DNA from: Sphingobium naphthae
Lineage (GTDB): Bacteria; Pseudomonadota; Alphaproteobacteria; Sphingomonadales; Sphingomonadaceae
DNA: 64,000 bases
Direction: 5' to 3'
NCBI RefSeq assembly: GCF_020782235.1
Contig: NZ_JAJGNO010000001.1
Coordinates: forward strand, 372,001 to 436,000
In this document: positions 21,376-30,718 of the stretch, piece by piece
Numbering within the stretch: position 1 is the stretch's first letter
How the letters are laid out: every line of letters starts with the position of its first letter
Made by a program: the position numbers and the translations under genes
The notes under the pieces: model-generated
Database searches by the model: none
What the model was told of the DNA's origin: nothing
Seen by the model: the letters and a program-made list of their open reading frames with translations, nothing else

Positions 21376-22262
21376 CAGAGGAACGGGTCAGCATGAATGA
21401 CGGCGGCGGAGTGGATGCAGGCGCTCCGACAGTCGCGCCCGCACGCCGGCGCAGCATCCTGCCCTTGCTCATTCTGGCCCTGCTGGCCTTCGCCCTGGGC
21501 GTGGCGCTGACCGTCTGGGCTTGGCCGCAGATCGAGCGGCGCTGGGGCGGAACCCAGGGGCAGAAGACCGCGCTGCCCGCGCCGCGCCCCGGCCTGCCTG
21601 CCGCCACACCGCGCCCGCTGACCGCGGATACGGCGCAAATGCTGGACGGACGCGTGGTGCAGTTGGAGGAGCGGCTGACGCGCATCACCGTCGAGGCGCA
21701 GGCGGCATCGGCCAATGCGGCGCGCGCCGAAGGGCTGCTGGTCGCCTTCGCGGCGCGCCGCGCGCTCGATAATGGCGGGCCGCTCGGCTATGTCGAGGGG
21801 CAGTTGCGCCTGCGCTTCGGCCAGGCCCAGCCGCGTGCCGTCGCGACCATCATCAACGCCGCGCGCGAACCGGTGACGCTGGCCGACCTGCGGGCGGGGC
21901 TGGCCGAGATCGGCGATGTCGTGATCACCCCGCCGGCCGGCGCGAGCTGGTGGGACGCGCTGGAGCATGAGGCGCGCGAACTCGTCACCATCCGCAAGGC
22001 AAGCACGCCTTCGCCCCGGCCCGAAGCCGCCTATGACCGCGCCGTGCGCTATATCGACGGCGGCCGCGTCAGCGCCGCGCTGGCCGAGGTGGAACATATG
22101 CCCGGCCGGGCCGTTGCCGAAAAATGGGTGCAGATGGCGCGTCGCTATATGGAAGCGCGTCGGGCGCTGGATCTGATCGAGACGGCGGCGATCCTGGAAC
22201 CGCGCACATTGCGCAGCAGCGAAGGCGCGTCCGTCACGCAGACATCGCCGCTCGCCCCCTGA
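21372..22262 (+). CDS. Mitofilin (Mic60)-like inner-membrane protein
   Basis: A 296-residue protein with a short cytoplasmic tail, one transmembrane helix (about residues 28-50), a proline-rich linker, a helical/coiled-coil stretch (about 85-130, VVQLEERLTRITVEAQAA), and a compact helical C-terminus. This layout and its position straight after hemC-hemD match the alphaproteobacterial mitofilin/COG4223 family, the bacterial relatives of mitochondrial Mic60 that shape inner-membrane folds. The match is by position, topology and the helical C-terminal region, not by a searched domain, and the coiled coil is shorter than in many family members. ATG 21372 overlaps the hemD stop. Confidence 0.7.
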   Translation: MTEERVSMNDGGGVDAGAPTVAPARRRSILPLLILALLAFALGVALTVWAWPQIERRWGGTQGQKTALPAPRPGLPAATPRPLTADTAQMLDGRVVQLEERLTRITVEAQAASANAARAEGLLVAFAARRALDNGGPLGYVEGQLRLRFGQAQPRAVATIINAAREPVTLADLRAGLAEIGDVVITPPAGASWWDALEHEARELVTIRKASTPSPRPEAAYDRAVRYIDGGRVSAALAEVEHMPGRAVAEKWVQMARRYMEARRALDLIETAAILEPRTLRSSEGASVTQTSPLAP

Positions 22263-22286
22263 CCTGAGCGATCAACCGTTCGTCGC

Positions 22287-23120
22287 ATGCGGCGAAACCC
22301 ATGGACGCGCGACGCGTTTGTCACGATAATGTCATCTTTCGCCCAGTCGGGGTCAGGGATTTTCATCGTCGTGCCGCCTTACGTCAATGCCGTCAGCAAT
22401 TTTTGGAAAGATCGCCTCGCGGACGGCCCTCGTCCGGCCGAGTTGCCGTCGCTCAACCATCTGCTCGGCAATTTGTCGCTGCCTTTCGACCTGTCCCGCA
22501 CCCGGGCGCAGGCGGTGGCGCTGGCGGACCAGGTCAAGGGCGATGGGCGACATTTGTTGCTGATCCCCGGCCTGATGGCGTCGGAACGGCGCATGGGCTG
22601 GCTGCGCCATATCCTGACCGCGGGCGGCTATCGCGCGCACGATTGGGGCATGGGCCGCAATTTCGGCCCCCGTCCCGACAGTCTGGAGCAGATCGACCGC
22701 CGCGTAGACGCGATCCGCAAGCAATGCGGCGCCAAGGTCACGTTGGTCGGCTGGAGCCTGGGCGGCCTTTATGCCCGCGAATATGCCAAGTTCGCGACCG
22801 ACAAGGTCGGCGGGGTGGTGACGATGGGCACGCCTTTTTCCGGCGATCCGCGCGCCAACCATGCCTGGCGCATCTATCAGCTGGTGTCGGGCGTCCCTGT
22901 CGATCGCCCGCCCTTCCCCTGCACGCGCGAGGAAAAGCCGCCAGTGCCGACCGTTGCCCTGTGGTCGCGCCGCGATGGCGTGATCCTGCCCGAATGCGCG
23001 CGCGGCCGCGCCGGCGAGCGTGACAAGGCGATTGAGGTCGACTGCACCCATATGGGCTTCGCCGCATCCCCCGAAGGCATCACCGCCGTCAGCCGCGCGC
23101 TGGAGGCGATGCGCGGCTGA
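22287..23120 (+). CDS. Alpha/beta hydrolase, lipase-like
   Basis: A protein of up to 277 residues. From about residue 85 it has an alpha/beta-hydrolase fold: HLLLIPGLMASERRM, then the nucleophile elbow GWSLGGLYAREYA (Ser near residue 158), a strand GGVVTMGTPFSG, and a histidine in DCTHMGFAASPEG near the end that may be catalytic; an Asp in SRRDGV could complete the triad. This resembles the esterase/lipase proteins related to PGAP1/triacylglycerol lipase. The N-terminal 40 or so residues are doubtful: there is no clear ribosome binding site at ATG 22287, and ATG 22329 is an alternative. Substrate unknown. Confidence 0.75.
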   Translation: MRRNPWTRDAFVTIMSSFAQSGSGIFIVVPPYVNAVSNFWKDRLADGPRPAELPSLNHLLGNLSLPFDLSRTRAQAVALADQVKGDGRHLLLIPGLMASERRMGWLRHILTAGGYRAHDWGMGRNFGPRPDSLEQIDRRVDAIRKQCGAKVTLVGWSLGGLYAREYAKFATDKVGGVVTMGTPFSGDPRANHAWRIYQLVSGVPVDRPPFPCTREEKPPVPTVALWSRRDGVILPECARGRAGERDKAIEVDCTHMGFAASPEGITAVSRALEAMRG

Positions 23121-23153
23121 CGCAACGCTGACGCGCTTTGGCTAAGCGCTCGC

Positions 23154-24488
23154 CTAGACCCCGGGCTTCAACCGCGCCAGCGCTTCATCCCGGCCGATCA
23201 GCGGCAGGAGCAGGCCCATGTCCGGGCCATGATCCAGCCCGGTCAAGGCGCGACGCAGAGGCAGGAACAGCGCCTTGCCCTTGCGGCCCGTCTCTTCCTT
23301 GAGCGCGCCGGTCAGCGTCCGCCAGATGTCGGCGTCGAAGCGCGCCTCCGCCAGAATGCGATGCGCGGCGGTGAGGAAATCGCGATCCTCTTGCGCCGCA
23401 TCCGGCGCCTCGACCGGGCCGGTGACGATGCGCCACCAGTCAGCCGCGCCCGCGACCGTCTCCAGATTGGGGCGGATCGCATCCCAGGCGGCGGCGTCCA
23501 TGCCATCGGGCAGGCGGTCGGCGACCTCCGCATAGGCAAGCTGATGCACGATCTTCTGGTTGAGCGCGGCCAGTTCGGCTTCGTCGAACCGGGCGGGCGC
23601 CCGGCCGAAATGAGCGAAGTCGAAACTGTCGATCAGCGGCGCCAGACTGGCGAAGGGCTCGATCGGCTGCGAGGAGCCGAGCCGCGCCAGCAGCGAAGCG
23701 ATCGCCATCGGCTCCAGCCCGATCTCGCGAAAATGCGCGACGCCCAGCGACCCCAGCCGCTTCGACAGCTTGCCCTCGCTGCCGGTCAGCAGCGCTTCAT
23801 GCGCGAAGGCGGGCAGCGGGGCGCCCAACGCGACGAACATCTGGATCTGGGTTGCCGTGTTCGAGACATGATCCTCGCCGCGCAGCACATGCGTGACGCC
23901 CATATCCACATCGTCAATGACCGATGGCAGCATGTAGAGCCAGCTGCCGTCGGCGCGGCGAATCACCGGGTCCGACAGCAATTTGGGATCGAAACGCTGC
24001 TCGCCGCGGATGAGGTCGGTCCAGGCGATCGGCTGGTCATGATCCAGCTTGAACCGCCAATGGGGCGTGCGCCCTTCGGCCTCATAGGCGGCGATCTGGT
24101 CCGCGGTCAGCGCCAGCGCGGCGCGATCATAGACCGGCGGCAGGCCGCGCCCCAGCAGGATCTTGCGCCGCAGCTCCAGTTCCTGCTGCGTTTCATAGGC
24201 GGGATAGACATGGCCGGCGGCCTTCAGCGCCTGGAACTTCTCCTCATATAGGGCGAAGCGATCCGACTGCTTTTCCTCCGCGTCCCAGCCTAGGCCAAGC
24301 CATTGCAGGTCGGCGCGGATCGACGCCGCATAATCGGCGCGCGACCGTTCCAGATCGGTGTCGTCCAGCCGCAGCAGGAAGCGGCCGCCACTCTTGCGCG
24401 CCCACAGCCAGTTGTGCAGCGCGGCGCGGATATTGCCGACGTGGAGATGGCCGGTCGGCGACGGGGCGAAGCGCGTGATGACGGTCAT
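23154..24488 (-). CDS. gltX: Glutamyl-tRNA synthetase
   Basis: A 444-residue class I synthetase charging tRNA-Glu. The HIGH-type motif is [14 protein letters not shown] at the N-terminus and the KMSKS-type motif is GKLSKRLG (about residue 240). The start is ATG 24488; ten more residues upstream in frame (to 24518) precede the conserved TRFAPSPTG start by more than family members usually do. Alphaproteobacteria often carry two gltX copies; this one is shorter than the 460-500-residue forms I know, which may make it the second copy. Confidence 0.94.
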   Translation of the reverse strand: MTVITRFAPSPTGHLHVGNIRAALHNWLWARKSGGRFLLRLDDTDLERSRADYAASIRADLQWLGLGWDAEEKQSDRFALYEEKFQALKAAGHVYPAYETQQELELRRKILLGRGLPPVYDRAALALTADQIAAYEAEGRTPHWRFKLDHDQPIAWTDLIRGEQRFDPKLLSDPVIRRADGSWLYMLPSVIDDVDMGVTHVLRGEDHVSNTATQIQMFVALGAPLPAFAHEALLTGSEGKLSKRLGSLGVAHFREIGLEPMAIASLLARLGSSQPIEPFASLAPLIDSFDFAHFGRAPARFDEAELAALNQKIVHQLAYAEVADRLPDGMDAAAWDAIRPNLETVAGAADWWRIVTGPVEAPDAAQEDRDFLTAAHRILAEARFDADIWRTLTGALKEETGRKGKALFLPLRRALTGLDHGPDMGLLLPLIGRDEALARLKPGV

Positions 24489-24592
24489 ATGTGCAACCCG
24501 TTCGTGCTGAGAAGTCATTGAGCAAGGCCGAAAGGAGTATCGACCTTTGGCACGCTCAGCCCCTACGCAGCGCGAACGGCCTTTCCCAGTGC

Positions 24593-26254
24593 TTATATCG
24601 TTCGGAAGGCGTTGGTGATGGGATAGCGGCGATCCCGGCCAAAATTGCGGATGCCAAGCTTGACGCCCGGCGGCGACTGGCGACGCTTATATTCGGCGAC
24701 GTAAAGCAGCCGCTCGATCCGGGCGACCAGATCCTTTTCGAACCCGCGGCCGACAAGATCGTCGACCGACAATTCCTCCTCGACCAGGCCATAGAGAATC
24801 GGGTCCAGCACGTCATAGGGCGGCAGGCTGTCGTCGTCACGCTGATCGGCGCGCAGTTCCGCGCTGGGCGGCTTGGTGATGATCCGTTCGGGCATCACCG
24901 GACCGTCCGGGCCAATGCCCAGTCCGAGCGAGGGGACATGCGCGTTGCGCCAGCGGCTGAGGTCGAACACCGTGGTCTTGTAAGCGTCCTTCAGCACCGA
25001 ATAGCCGCCCGCCATGTCGCCATAGATGGTGGCATAGCCGACCGACATCTCGCTCTTGTTGCCGGTGGTGAGCAGCATATGCCCGAATTTGTTGGAAAGG
25101 CTCATCAGCGTGACACCGCGGATGCGCGACTGGATATTCTCCTCCGTCAGGTCGCGGGCGCGCCCGTCGAAGGCCGGAGCCAGCATGGTGTCGAAAGCGC
25201 CGACCGCCGGTTCGATCGGGATGACGTCATAGCGAGTGCCCAGCAGCCGGGCGCAGGCGACCGCATCGTCCAGACTGTCCTGGCTGGTGAAGCGCGAGGG
25301 CATCATCACGCACCAGACGCGATCGGGGCCCAGCGCATCGACCGCCACGGCGGCCGACAGCGCCGAATCGATCCCGCCCGACAGGCCGAGCACGACGCCG
25401 GGAAAGCGGTTGTGGTTCACATAGTCGCGCAGGCCCAGCACCATCGCATTATAGATGTCGGCGGGGCGTTCATCGAGCGGGTGCGGATCGCCGGGCAGGC
25501 AGACCCACTGCCCGTCCCATTTCTCCCACTGCGTCAGAACCAGCGCCTCTTCCCAGTCCGGCAGCTGCTGCGCAATCGACAGGTCCGCGTTCATCACGAA
25601 CGAGGCGCCGTCGAACACCAGCTCGTCCTGCCCGCCGACGCGGTTGAGATAGGCAAGCGGCAGGCCGGTTTCGCGCACCCGCGTGCCGGCGACCGCATTC
25701 TGGCGCCGGTCGTCCTTGTCGACTTCGAACGGACTGCCATTGGGGCTGATCAGGATGTCCGCGCCTTCGCTGCGCAGATGCGCGGTGACGAAGGGGAACC
25801 AGATATCTTCGCAAATGGGCACGCCGATCTTCACGCCGCGAAAGTCGATCGGCGCGGGCAGCGGACCCGGAGCGAACAGGCGCTTTTCGTCGAACGTGCC
25901 ATAATTGGGCAGCTCGCGCTTCGCGCGGACCGCCGTCACCGCGCCCCGATCCAGCAGCGCGACGACGTTGAACAGCACGCCCTGGGCGGCGACCACGGTG
26001 CCGACCAGCATCGCCGGGCCGCCATCGGCGGTTTCCTGCGCCAGACGGTCGAGCTGGTAATTGGCCTGGGTCACCAGAGCGGGCTTGAGCACCAGATCCT
26101 CTGGCGGGTAGCCGATCAGCTGCAGCTCGGGATAGACGATCAGGTCCGCCCCGCTGGCCCGCGCGCGCCATTCCAGCATCGCGTCCGCATTGGCCTTGAG
26201 GTCGCCCACGGCCTGGGTCATCTGCGCGAGCGCGATCACGAGTTTGTCGGTCAT
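24593..26254 (-). CDS. nadE: Glutamine-dependent NAD+ synthetase
   Basis: A 553-residue enzyme that amidates nicotinic acid adenine dinucleotide, with its own glutaminase. The N-terminal nitrilase domain has the catalytic Glu ([14 protein letters not shown]), Lys ([13 protein letters not shown]) and Cys ([10 protein letters not shown]); the C-terminal ATP-pyrophosphatase domain has the P-loop [11 protein letters not shown] (about residue 295) and [15 protein letters not shown] 26254 begins [12 protein letters not shown], a normal nitrilase start. It diverges from prs. Confidence 0.96.
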   Translation of the reverse strand: MTDKLVIALAQMTQAVGDLKANADAMLEWRARASGADLIVYPELQLIGYPPEDLVLKPALVTQANYQLDRLAQETADGGPAMLVGTVVAAQGVLFNVVALLDRGAVTAVRAKRELPNYGTFDEKRLFAPGPLPAPIDFRGVKIGVPICEDIWFPFVTAHLRSEGADILISPNGSPFEVDKDDRRQNAVAGTRVRETGLPLAYLNRVGGQDELVFDGASFVMNADLSIAQQLPDWEEALVLTQWEKWDGQWVCLPGDPHPLDERPADIYNAMVLGLRDYVNHNRFPGVVLGLSGGIDSALSAAVAVDALGPDRVWCVMMPSRFTSQDSLDDAVACARLLGTRYDVIPIEPAVGAFDTMLAPAFDGRARDLTEENIQSRIRGVTLMSLSNKFGHMLLTTGNKSEMSVGYATIYGDMAGGYSVLKDAYKTTVFDLSRWRNAHVPSLGLGIGPDGPVMPERIITKPPSAELRADQRDDDSLPPYDVLDPILYGLVEEELSVDDLVGRGFEKDLVARIERLLYVAEYKRRQSPPGVKLGIRNFGRDRRYPITNAFRTI

Positions 26255-26389
26255 GGCGCGCGCCCTAGTGCATTTTGCCGACACGCGCAAAAGCGCCCTT
26301 TCCACCACGGGCTCCCGCCGCTAAAGGGGCCGCGTCTCGCGCATCGTCATCAATTCGTCACGTCACCTAATCGTCTGGGGGTTTTGGCC

Positions 26390-27325
26390 ATGAAGCTCAT
26401 GACCGGCAATTCCAACAAGCCGCTTGCGGCCGCCATCGCCGACTATATCGAAATCCCGCTGACCGACGCCAGCGTCCGGCGTTTCGCCGACGAAGAGGTG
26501 TTCGTGGAAATCCACGAAAATGTGCGGGGCGAGGATGTGTTCGTCATCCAGTCGACGGCCTATCCGACCAACGACAATCTGATGGAATTGCTGATCATGA
26601 TCGATGCGCTGAAACGCGCATCGGCCAAGCGCATCACCGCGGTCATCCCCTATTTCGGCTATGCCCGCCAGGACCGCAAGCCCGGCCCCCGCACGCCAAT
26701 CAGCGCCAAGCTGGTCGCCAACCTCATCACCACGGCGGGCGCCAACCGCGTCCTGTCGGTGGATCTGCATGCCGGGCAGATCCAGGGCTTCTTCGACATC
26801 CCGACCGACAATCTGTTCGGCGCGCCGGTGATGTCGGCCGACATCCAGGCCCGTTTCGCGGATCGCAACATCACCGTGGTGTCGCCCGACGTGGGCGGCG
26901 TGGTGCGCGCTCGCGCGCTCGCCAAGCGGCTGGACAATGCGCCGCTCGCCATCGTCGACAAGCGCCGCGAGCGCGCCGGCGAATCGGAGGTCATGAACAT
27001 CATCGGCGACGTGAAGGGCCGCTTCTGCATCCTGATCGACGACATCGTCGATTCGGCCGGCACGCTGTGCAACGCCGCTGCCGCGCTGAAGGCCGAAGGG
27101 GCCGAGGACGTGATCGCCTATGTCAGCCATGGCGTGCTGTCGGGCGGCGCGGTCGCGCGCGTCGAAGCGTCGGAGTTGCTGGAACTGGTCATCACCGATT
27201 CGATCCAGGGCACGGACGCGGTATGCAACGCCCAGCGTGTTCGCCACTTGCCCATCGCTCCATTGCTGGGCGAGGCGATCAAGCGCATCGCGGACGAAAG
27301 TTCGGTATCCAGCCTGTTCGACTGA
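26390..27325 (+). CDS. prs: Ribose-phosphate pyrophosphokinase
   Basis: A 311-residue PRPP synthetase: ATP plus ribose 5-phosphate gives PRPP for nucleotide, histidine, tryptophan and NAD synthesis. Motifs: [13 protein letters not shown] at the start, [20 protein letters not shown] (flexible loop and ATP-binding), [16 protein letters not shown] and the PRPP loop [16 protein letters not shown]. The open frame runs far upstream to 24491 through the antisense of nadE, but homology and the ATG put the start at 26390. Confidence 0.97.
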   Translation: MKLMTGNSNKPLAAAIADYIEIPLTDASVRRFADEEVFVEIHENVRGEDVFVIQSTAYPTNDNLMELLIMIDALKRASAKRITAVIPYFGYARQDRKPGPRTPISAKLVANLITTAGANRVLSVDLHAGQIQGFFDIPTDNLFGAPVMSADIQARFADRNITVVSPDVGGVVRARALAKRLDNAPLAIVDKRRERAGESEVMNIIGDVKGRFCILIDDIVDSAGTLCNAAAALKAEGAEDVIAYVSHGVLSGGAVARVEASELLELVITDSIQGTDAVCNAQRVRHLPIAPLLGEAIKRIADESSVSSLFD

Positions 27326-27346
27326 CGGCCTGCCCGGCGCGCGGGA

Positions 27347-27583
27347 TCAGTGCGCCGGGAACAGGATGATCGGCAGGGCGAAGACCAGCGCGACGCCAGC
27401 GACGATCCGCTGGCCGCGCGATACGCCGATAGGCAGCTCCCGCCAGACCATGGGGCAGGCGAGCAGGGCAAAGACGATCAGAAGGTTCGCAAGGGTGTCC
27501 GATCCGCCGATCGGCATATCCTGACGCAGGGCGAGGCCCGCGAACAGGAAGATAAAGCTCAATATCCAGCCGACAAGCGCCAT
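27347..27583 (-). CDS. Small hypothetical membrane protein
   Basis: A 78-residue protein with three predicted transmembrane helices (about residues 3-18, 32-48 and 58-76) separated by short loops, the first loop carrying RQDMP. The ATG at 27583 is preceded by AAGGGGGA at a good distance. It converges on prs with 21 bp between the stops. I do not recognise the family. Confidence 0.6.
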   Translation of the reverse strand: MALVGWILSFIFLFAGLALRQDMPIGGSDTLANLLIVFALLACPMVWRELPIGVSRGQRIVAGVALVFALPIILFPAH

Positions 27584-27633
27584 GCATTCCCCCTTGGATG
27601 GTCCAAGGCTAGGACGGCGGGGTTGCGATAAAC

Positions 27634-28086
27634 TTAACCCGCTTCGTCCGGAATCGGCGCCCAGGGATCATAGCTGCCGAAGCTCCAGACATTTCCTTCC
27701 GGGTCGAGCGCGGTATAGCCGCGCCCGGGATAGCCCGGATTGTCATGCGGTTCGTCGACCACCACCGCCCCTTCGTTGCGCGCGTGCAGGCAGTGGGCGT
27801 CGACATCCGGCACGACCATGTAGACGCAGGCGGTGGTGCCGCCCAGGTCCCGCACCGTCGACCAGGTGTAGAGCGATTCGCCCTCCATGTCCTTGACGCT
27901 GCCGAGCATCACCATGCCGCGTCCCTGCTCTGTGCCCAGCACCAGTTGCGCATGGTGGATGATGCTGCTGTCGAGATCATCGGCGTAGACGGCGTGACGT
28001 TCGAAACCGAAGGCGTCGCACAGGAAAGTGATGGCGGCGGGCGCGTCGGCATAGCGCAGGCACGGAATGACGGGGGAACCGGGCAT
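27634..28086 (-). CDS. VOC (glyoxalase/bleomycin-resistance) family protein
   Basis: A 150-residue single-domain VOC protein. It has the paired beta-alpha-beta-beta-beta pattern: PVIPCLRYADAPAAITFL, then a second module beginning VYMVVPDVDAHCLHA and ending GYTALDPEGNVWSFGSYD. Proteins ending in DPEGNxWxFGxYxP belong to the glyoxalase/YycE-like set often annotated as bleomycin-resistance-like. ATG 28086 has GGAGAGG just upstream. Substrate unknown; resistance is not implied. Confidence 0.82.
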   Translation of the reverse strand: MPGSPVIPCLRYADAPAAITFLCDAFGFERHAVYADDLDSSIIHHAQLVLGTEQGRGMVMLGSVKDMEGESLYTWSTVRDLGGTTACVYMVVPDVDAHCLHARNEGAVVVDEPHDNPGYPGRGYTALDPEGNVWSFGSYDPWAPIPDEAG

Positions 28087-28153
28087 GATCCTCTCCTTGG
28101 CTAAAGCGCGCAAAGGGTAGCGCAAAGCCTGACCAGCCGCTAGGCGTCCGGGC

Positions 28154-28969
28154 ATGACGACCCGCGATGACCTGGCCCTTGCCCACCGCCTAGCCGATGC
28201 CGCCGGAGAGGCCATCCGCCCCTTTTTCCGCGCGCGCTACGATCTGGAGATCAAGGCGGACAAGTCGCCGGTGACAGAAGCCGACCGCGCCGCCGAAGCC
28301 GCGATCCGCGCGATCCTGGAACAGGAGCGGCCCGGCGACGGCATCATCGGCGAGGAATATGGATCGGTCCGCACCGACTCCGAGCGCGTGTGGATCCTCG
28401 ACCCGATCGACGGCACGCGCAGCTTCATCGCCGGACGACCGATCTTCGGCACGCTGATCGCGCTGACGCAAGGCGGCTGGCCGACGATCGGCATCATCGA
28501 CCAGCCGATCGCGCGCGAACGCTGGGCAGGGATGAGCGGGCAGCCGACCACCTTCAACGGGAAGCCGGTGCGCACGCGCGCGTGCAAGGCGCTGGAGGGC
28601 GCGGGGATCGCCACCACCAGCCCGCATCTCTTCGCCGACGGCGACGTGCCCCATTATATGGCGCTGGTCGCCGCCGTGTCGGGCGGGTCGCCGCGCCAGG
28701 GGCCGGTCTATGGCGGCGACTGCTATAATTACGGGCTGCTCGCCTCGGGCTTTCTCGACATCGTCATCGAGTCGGGGCTGCAAAGCTATGACTTCGCGGC
28801 GCTGGTGCCCGTGGTCGAGGGCGCGGGCGGCATGATGTGCGACTGGAATGGCGAGCCGCTGACCGCGGACAGCGAGGGCCATGTGCTGGCGCTGGGCGAT
28901 CCGGCGCGGCTGGAGGATGTGCTGGAAGCCATTCACAGCGCAGACCCGGCGCATCATCACGACCACTGA
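28154..28969 (+). CDS. hisN: Histidinol-phosphatase, inositol monophosphatase family
   Basis: A 271-residue enzyme with the inositol-monophosphatase metal-site motifs: VTEADRAAE, EEYG and DPIDGTRSFIAG (about residue 85), then GGDCYNYGLLASG near residue 194. The DGTRSFIxGxPxFGTLI variant is the one I associate with the HisN-type histidinol-phosphatases of Actinobacteria and alphaproteobacteria, which replace the HisB N-terminal phosphatase in histidine synthesis. No other his gene is nearby, so a wider phosphatase role is possible. Confidence 0.85.
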   Translation: MTTRDDLALAHRLADAAGEAIRPFFRARYDLEIKADKSPVTEADRAAEAAIRAILEQERPGDGIIGEEYGSVRTDSERVWILDPIDGTRSFIAGRPIFGTLIALTQGGWPTIGIIDQPIARERWAGMSGQPTTFNGKPVRTRACKALEGAGIATTSPHLFADGDVPHYMALVAAVSGGSPRQGPVYGGDCYNYGLLASGFLDIVIESGLQSYDFAALVPVVEGAGGMMCDWNGEPLTADSEGHVLALGDPARLEDVLEAIHSADPAHHHDH

Positions 28970-29087
28970 AGACTGGCCTTAGAGACGTTTGCATGGAAGG
29001 CGCTGCGCTTTGCGGCGCGCGCGATCGCACGCCAGCGCCTGTCACCGGCCCATTGCCGCCCGTCGCGCGCGCTGGCATGGCGGTTTC

Positions 29088-29717
29088 ATGACACGCATCG
29101 GACTGCTGGGCGGCTCCTTCAATCCCGCGCATGACGGGCATCGGGCGATTTCCCTGTTCGCGCAGGAGGCGCTGGCGCTGGACGAGGTCTGGTGGCTGGT
29201 GTCTCCGGGCAACCCGTTGAAGCCCGCCAGGGGCATGGCGCCCTTGTCGACGCGGCTGGCCCGCGCCCGCCAGGTGGCGCGCCGCGCGCCGATCCGCGCC
29301 ACCGCGATCGAACGGCATCTGCGCACCCGCTATACCATCGACACGTTGCGCGCGCTGGTCCGCCGCTATCCCCGCAACGACTTCATCTGGCTGATGGGCG
29401 CGGACAATCTGGCCCAGTTCGGCCAGTGGAAGGACTGGCGCGGCATCGCGCGTCTAATGCCCATTGCCGTGATCGCTCGTCCGGGTTATGATGACGCCGC
29501 CCGTGGCTCTGCGGCCATGAGCTGGCTGCGGCGCTTCGTCCGGCCCGCGCGCCAGAGTGCAGACTGGACGAATTGGAGAGTGCCGGCGCTCGTGCTATTG
29601 CGCTTCCGCCCTGATCCAAGATCGGCGACCCTGCTGCGGCAGGCGGACCCCCTCTGGCATCGCGAATATGAAGCAACGCGTGTGCGCGATCCGCTCACGC
29701 GCCGGTATATCGTCTAG
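29088..29717 (+). CDS. nadD: Nicotinate-nucleotide adenylyltransferase
   Basis: A 209-residue NadD that makes nicotinic acid adenine dinucleotide, the substrate of the NadE encoded 3-4 kb upstream. The nucleotidyltransferase motif is GLLGGSFNPAHDGH at the very start, followed by VSPGNPLK and LMGADNLAQFGQWKDW. ATG 29088 begins MTRIGLLGG; the frame is open further upstream to 28989 with no homology. It leads a conserved alphaproteobacterial string nadD-rsfS-rlmH-envC. Confidence 0.93.
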   Translation: MTRIGLLGGSFNPAHDGHRAISLFAQEALALDEVWWLVSPGNPLKPARGMAPLSTRLARARQVARRAPIRATAIERHLRTRYTIDTLRALVRRYPRNDFIWLMGADNLAQFGQWKDWRGIARLMPIAVIARPGYDDAARGSAAMSWLRRFVRPARQSADWTNWRVPALVLLRFRPDPRSATLLRQADPLWHREYEATRVRDPLTRRYIV

Positions 29718-29729
29718 ATTGGAGTTTTT

Positions 29730-30119
29730 TTGACCAGACCCGCCCCTGCCAACGATATGGCGCCCAGCGCCGAATCCGTGGCCGCCCTGCACGCCCTTGT
29801 CATGCAGTCGCTCGACGACGACCAGGCGCAGGAAACCATCTCCATCCCGCTGGAAGGCAAGAGCAGCATCGCCGATCATATGGTGATTGCGAGCGGCCGT
29901 TCGTCGCGCCAGGTCGCGGCGATGGCCCAGCATCTGGCCGAGAAGATCAAGAAAGAAACGGGCCGCTCCGCGCGGGTCGAGGGGCTGCCGGTCGCCGACT
30001 GGGTGCTGATCGACGCCGGCGACGTGATCGTTCACCTGTTCCGGCCGGAAGTGCGCAGCTTCTACAATCTGGAACGGATGTGGGGCTTCGTCGACGCGCC
30101 GATCGCCGGCAACGCCTGA
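29730..30119 (+). CDS. rsfS: Ribosomal silencing factor
   Basis: A 129-residue RsfS (Iojap family), which binds ribosomal protein uL14 and blocks subunit joining when nutrients are short. Motifs: SSIADHMVIASGRSSRQV, the EGL..DWVLIDAGDVIVHLF core and FYNLERMWG. The start is ambiguous. TTG 29730 has GGAG five bases upstream (29721-29724) and is my choice; ATG 29757 would remove nine residues and still keep the whole domain. Confidence 0.93.
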   Translation: MTRPAPANDMAPSAESVAALHALVMQSLDDDQAQETISIPLEGKSSIADHMVIASGRSSRQVAAMAQHLAEKIKKETGRSARVEGLPVADWVLIDAGDVIVHLFRPEVRSFYNLERMWGFVDAPIAGNA

Positions 30120-30237
30120 GTCTTTCCGCCCGTTCGTCCCGATAGGCCGCCGAGCGACGACGAAGCGGCATGTCGAAGGATGGCGCGGGCGCTTCGATAA
30201 GGGGCTGCGCCCCTACTCGGCATGAACGGAGTAGGGT

Positions 30238-30660
30238 GTGCTTCTCCATATCATCGCGCGCGGCAAGATCGGACGGTCGCCCGAAGCCGATCTGGTCGAC
30301 CGCTATCTGAAGCGGCTGACCATGCCGCATCGCGTCACGGAACTGCCCGATCGCGGCGGCAAGCTGACGCCCGCGGGTCCGGGCACCGTCACCGTCCTGC
30401 TCGATGAAAAGGGCAAGCAACTCGGTTCGATGGACTTTGCCCGCCGGATCGAAGGCTGGCGCGATGGCGGGACGCGCGAATGCCGTTTCCTGATCGGCGC
30501 GGCGGACGGCTTCGACGATGCCGATCGCGCCACGGCCGACCTGCTGATCGCGTTCGGCGCCATGACCTGGCCGCACATGATGGCGCGCGCGATGCTGGCC
30601 GAGCAGCTCTGGCGGAGTTGCTCCATCCTGGCGGGTCATCCCTATCATCGCGAAGGCTGA
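30238..30660 (+). CDS. rlmH: 23S rRNA pseudouridine(1915) methyltransferase
   Basis: A 140-residue SPOUT-class RlmH that methylates pseudouridine 1915 of 23S rRNA. It begins LLHIIARGKIGRSPE, has LDEKGKQLGS and the cofactor-binding region FLIGAADGFDDADR, and ends in WRSCSILAGHPYHRE, the usual C-terminal motif. Start is GTG 30238 with GGAGTAGGG upstream. The 118 bp before it contain a hairpin-like stretch GGGGCTGCGCCCC (about 30200-30212). Confidence 0.95.
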   Translation: MLLHIIARGKIGRSPEADLVDRYLKRLTMPHRVTELPDRGGKLTPAGPGTVTVLLDEKGKQLGSMDFARRIEGWRDGGTRECRFLIGAADGFDDADRATADLLIAFGAMTWPHMMARAMLAEQLWRSCSILAGHPYHREG

Positions 30661-30718
30661 CCGCTCGACACGCGCGGCGCTTGTGCCTAGTCACGGGCGG
30701 GCAAGAGCGGGATATCGA

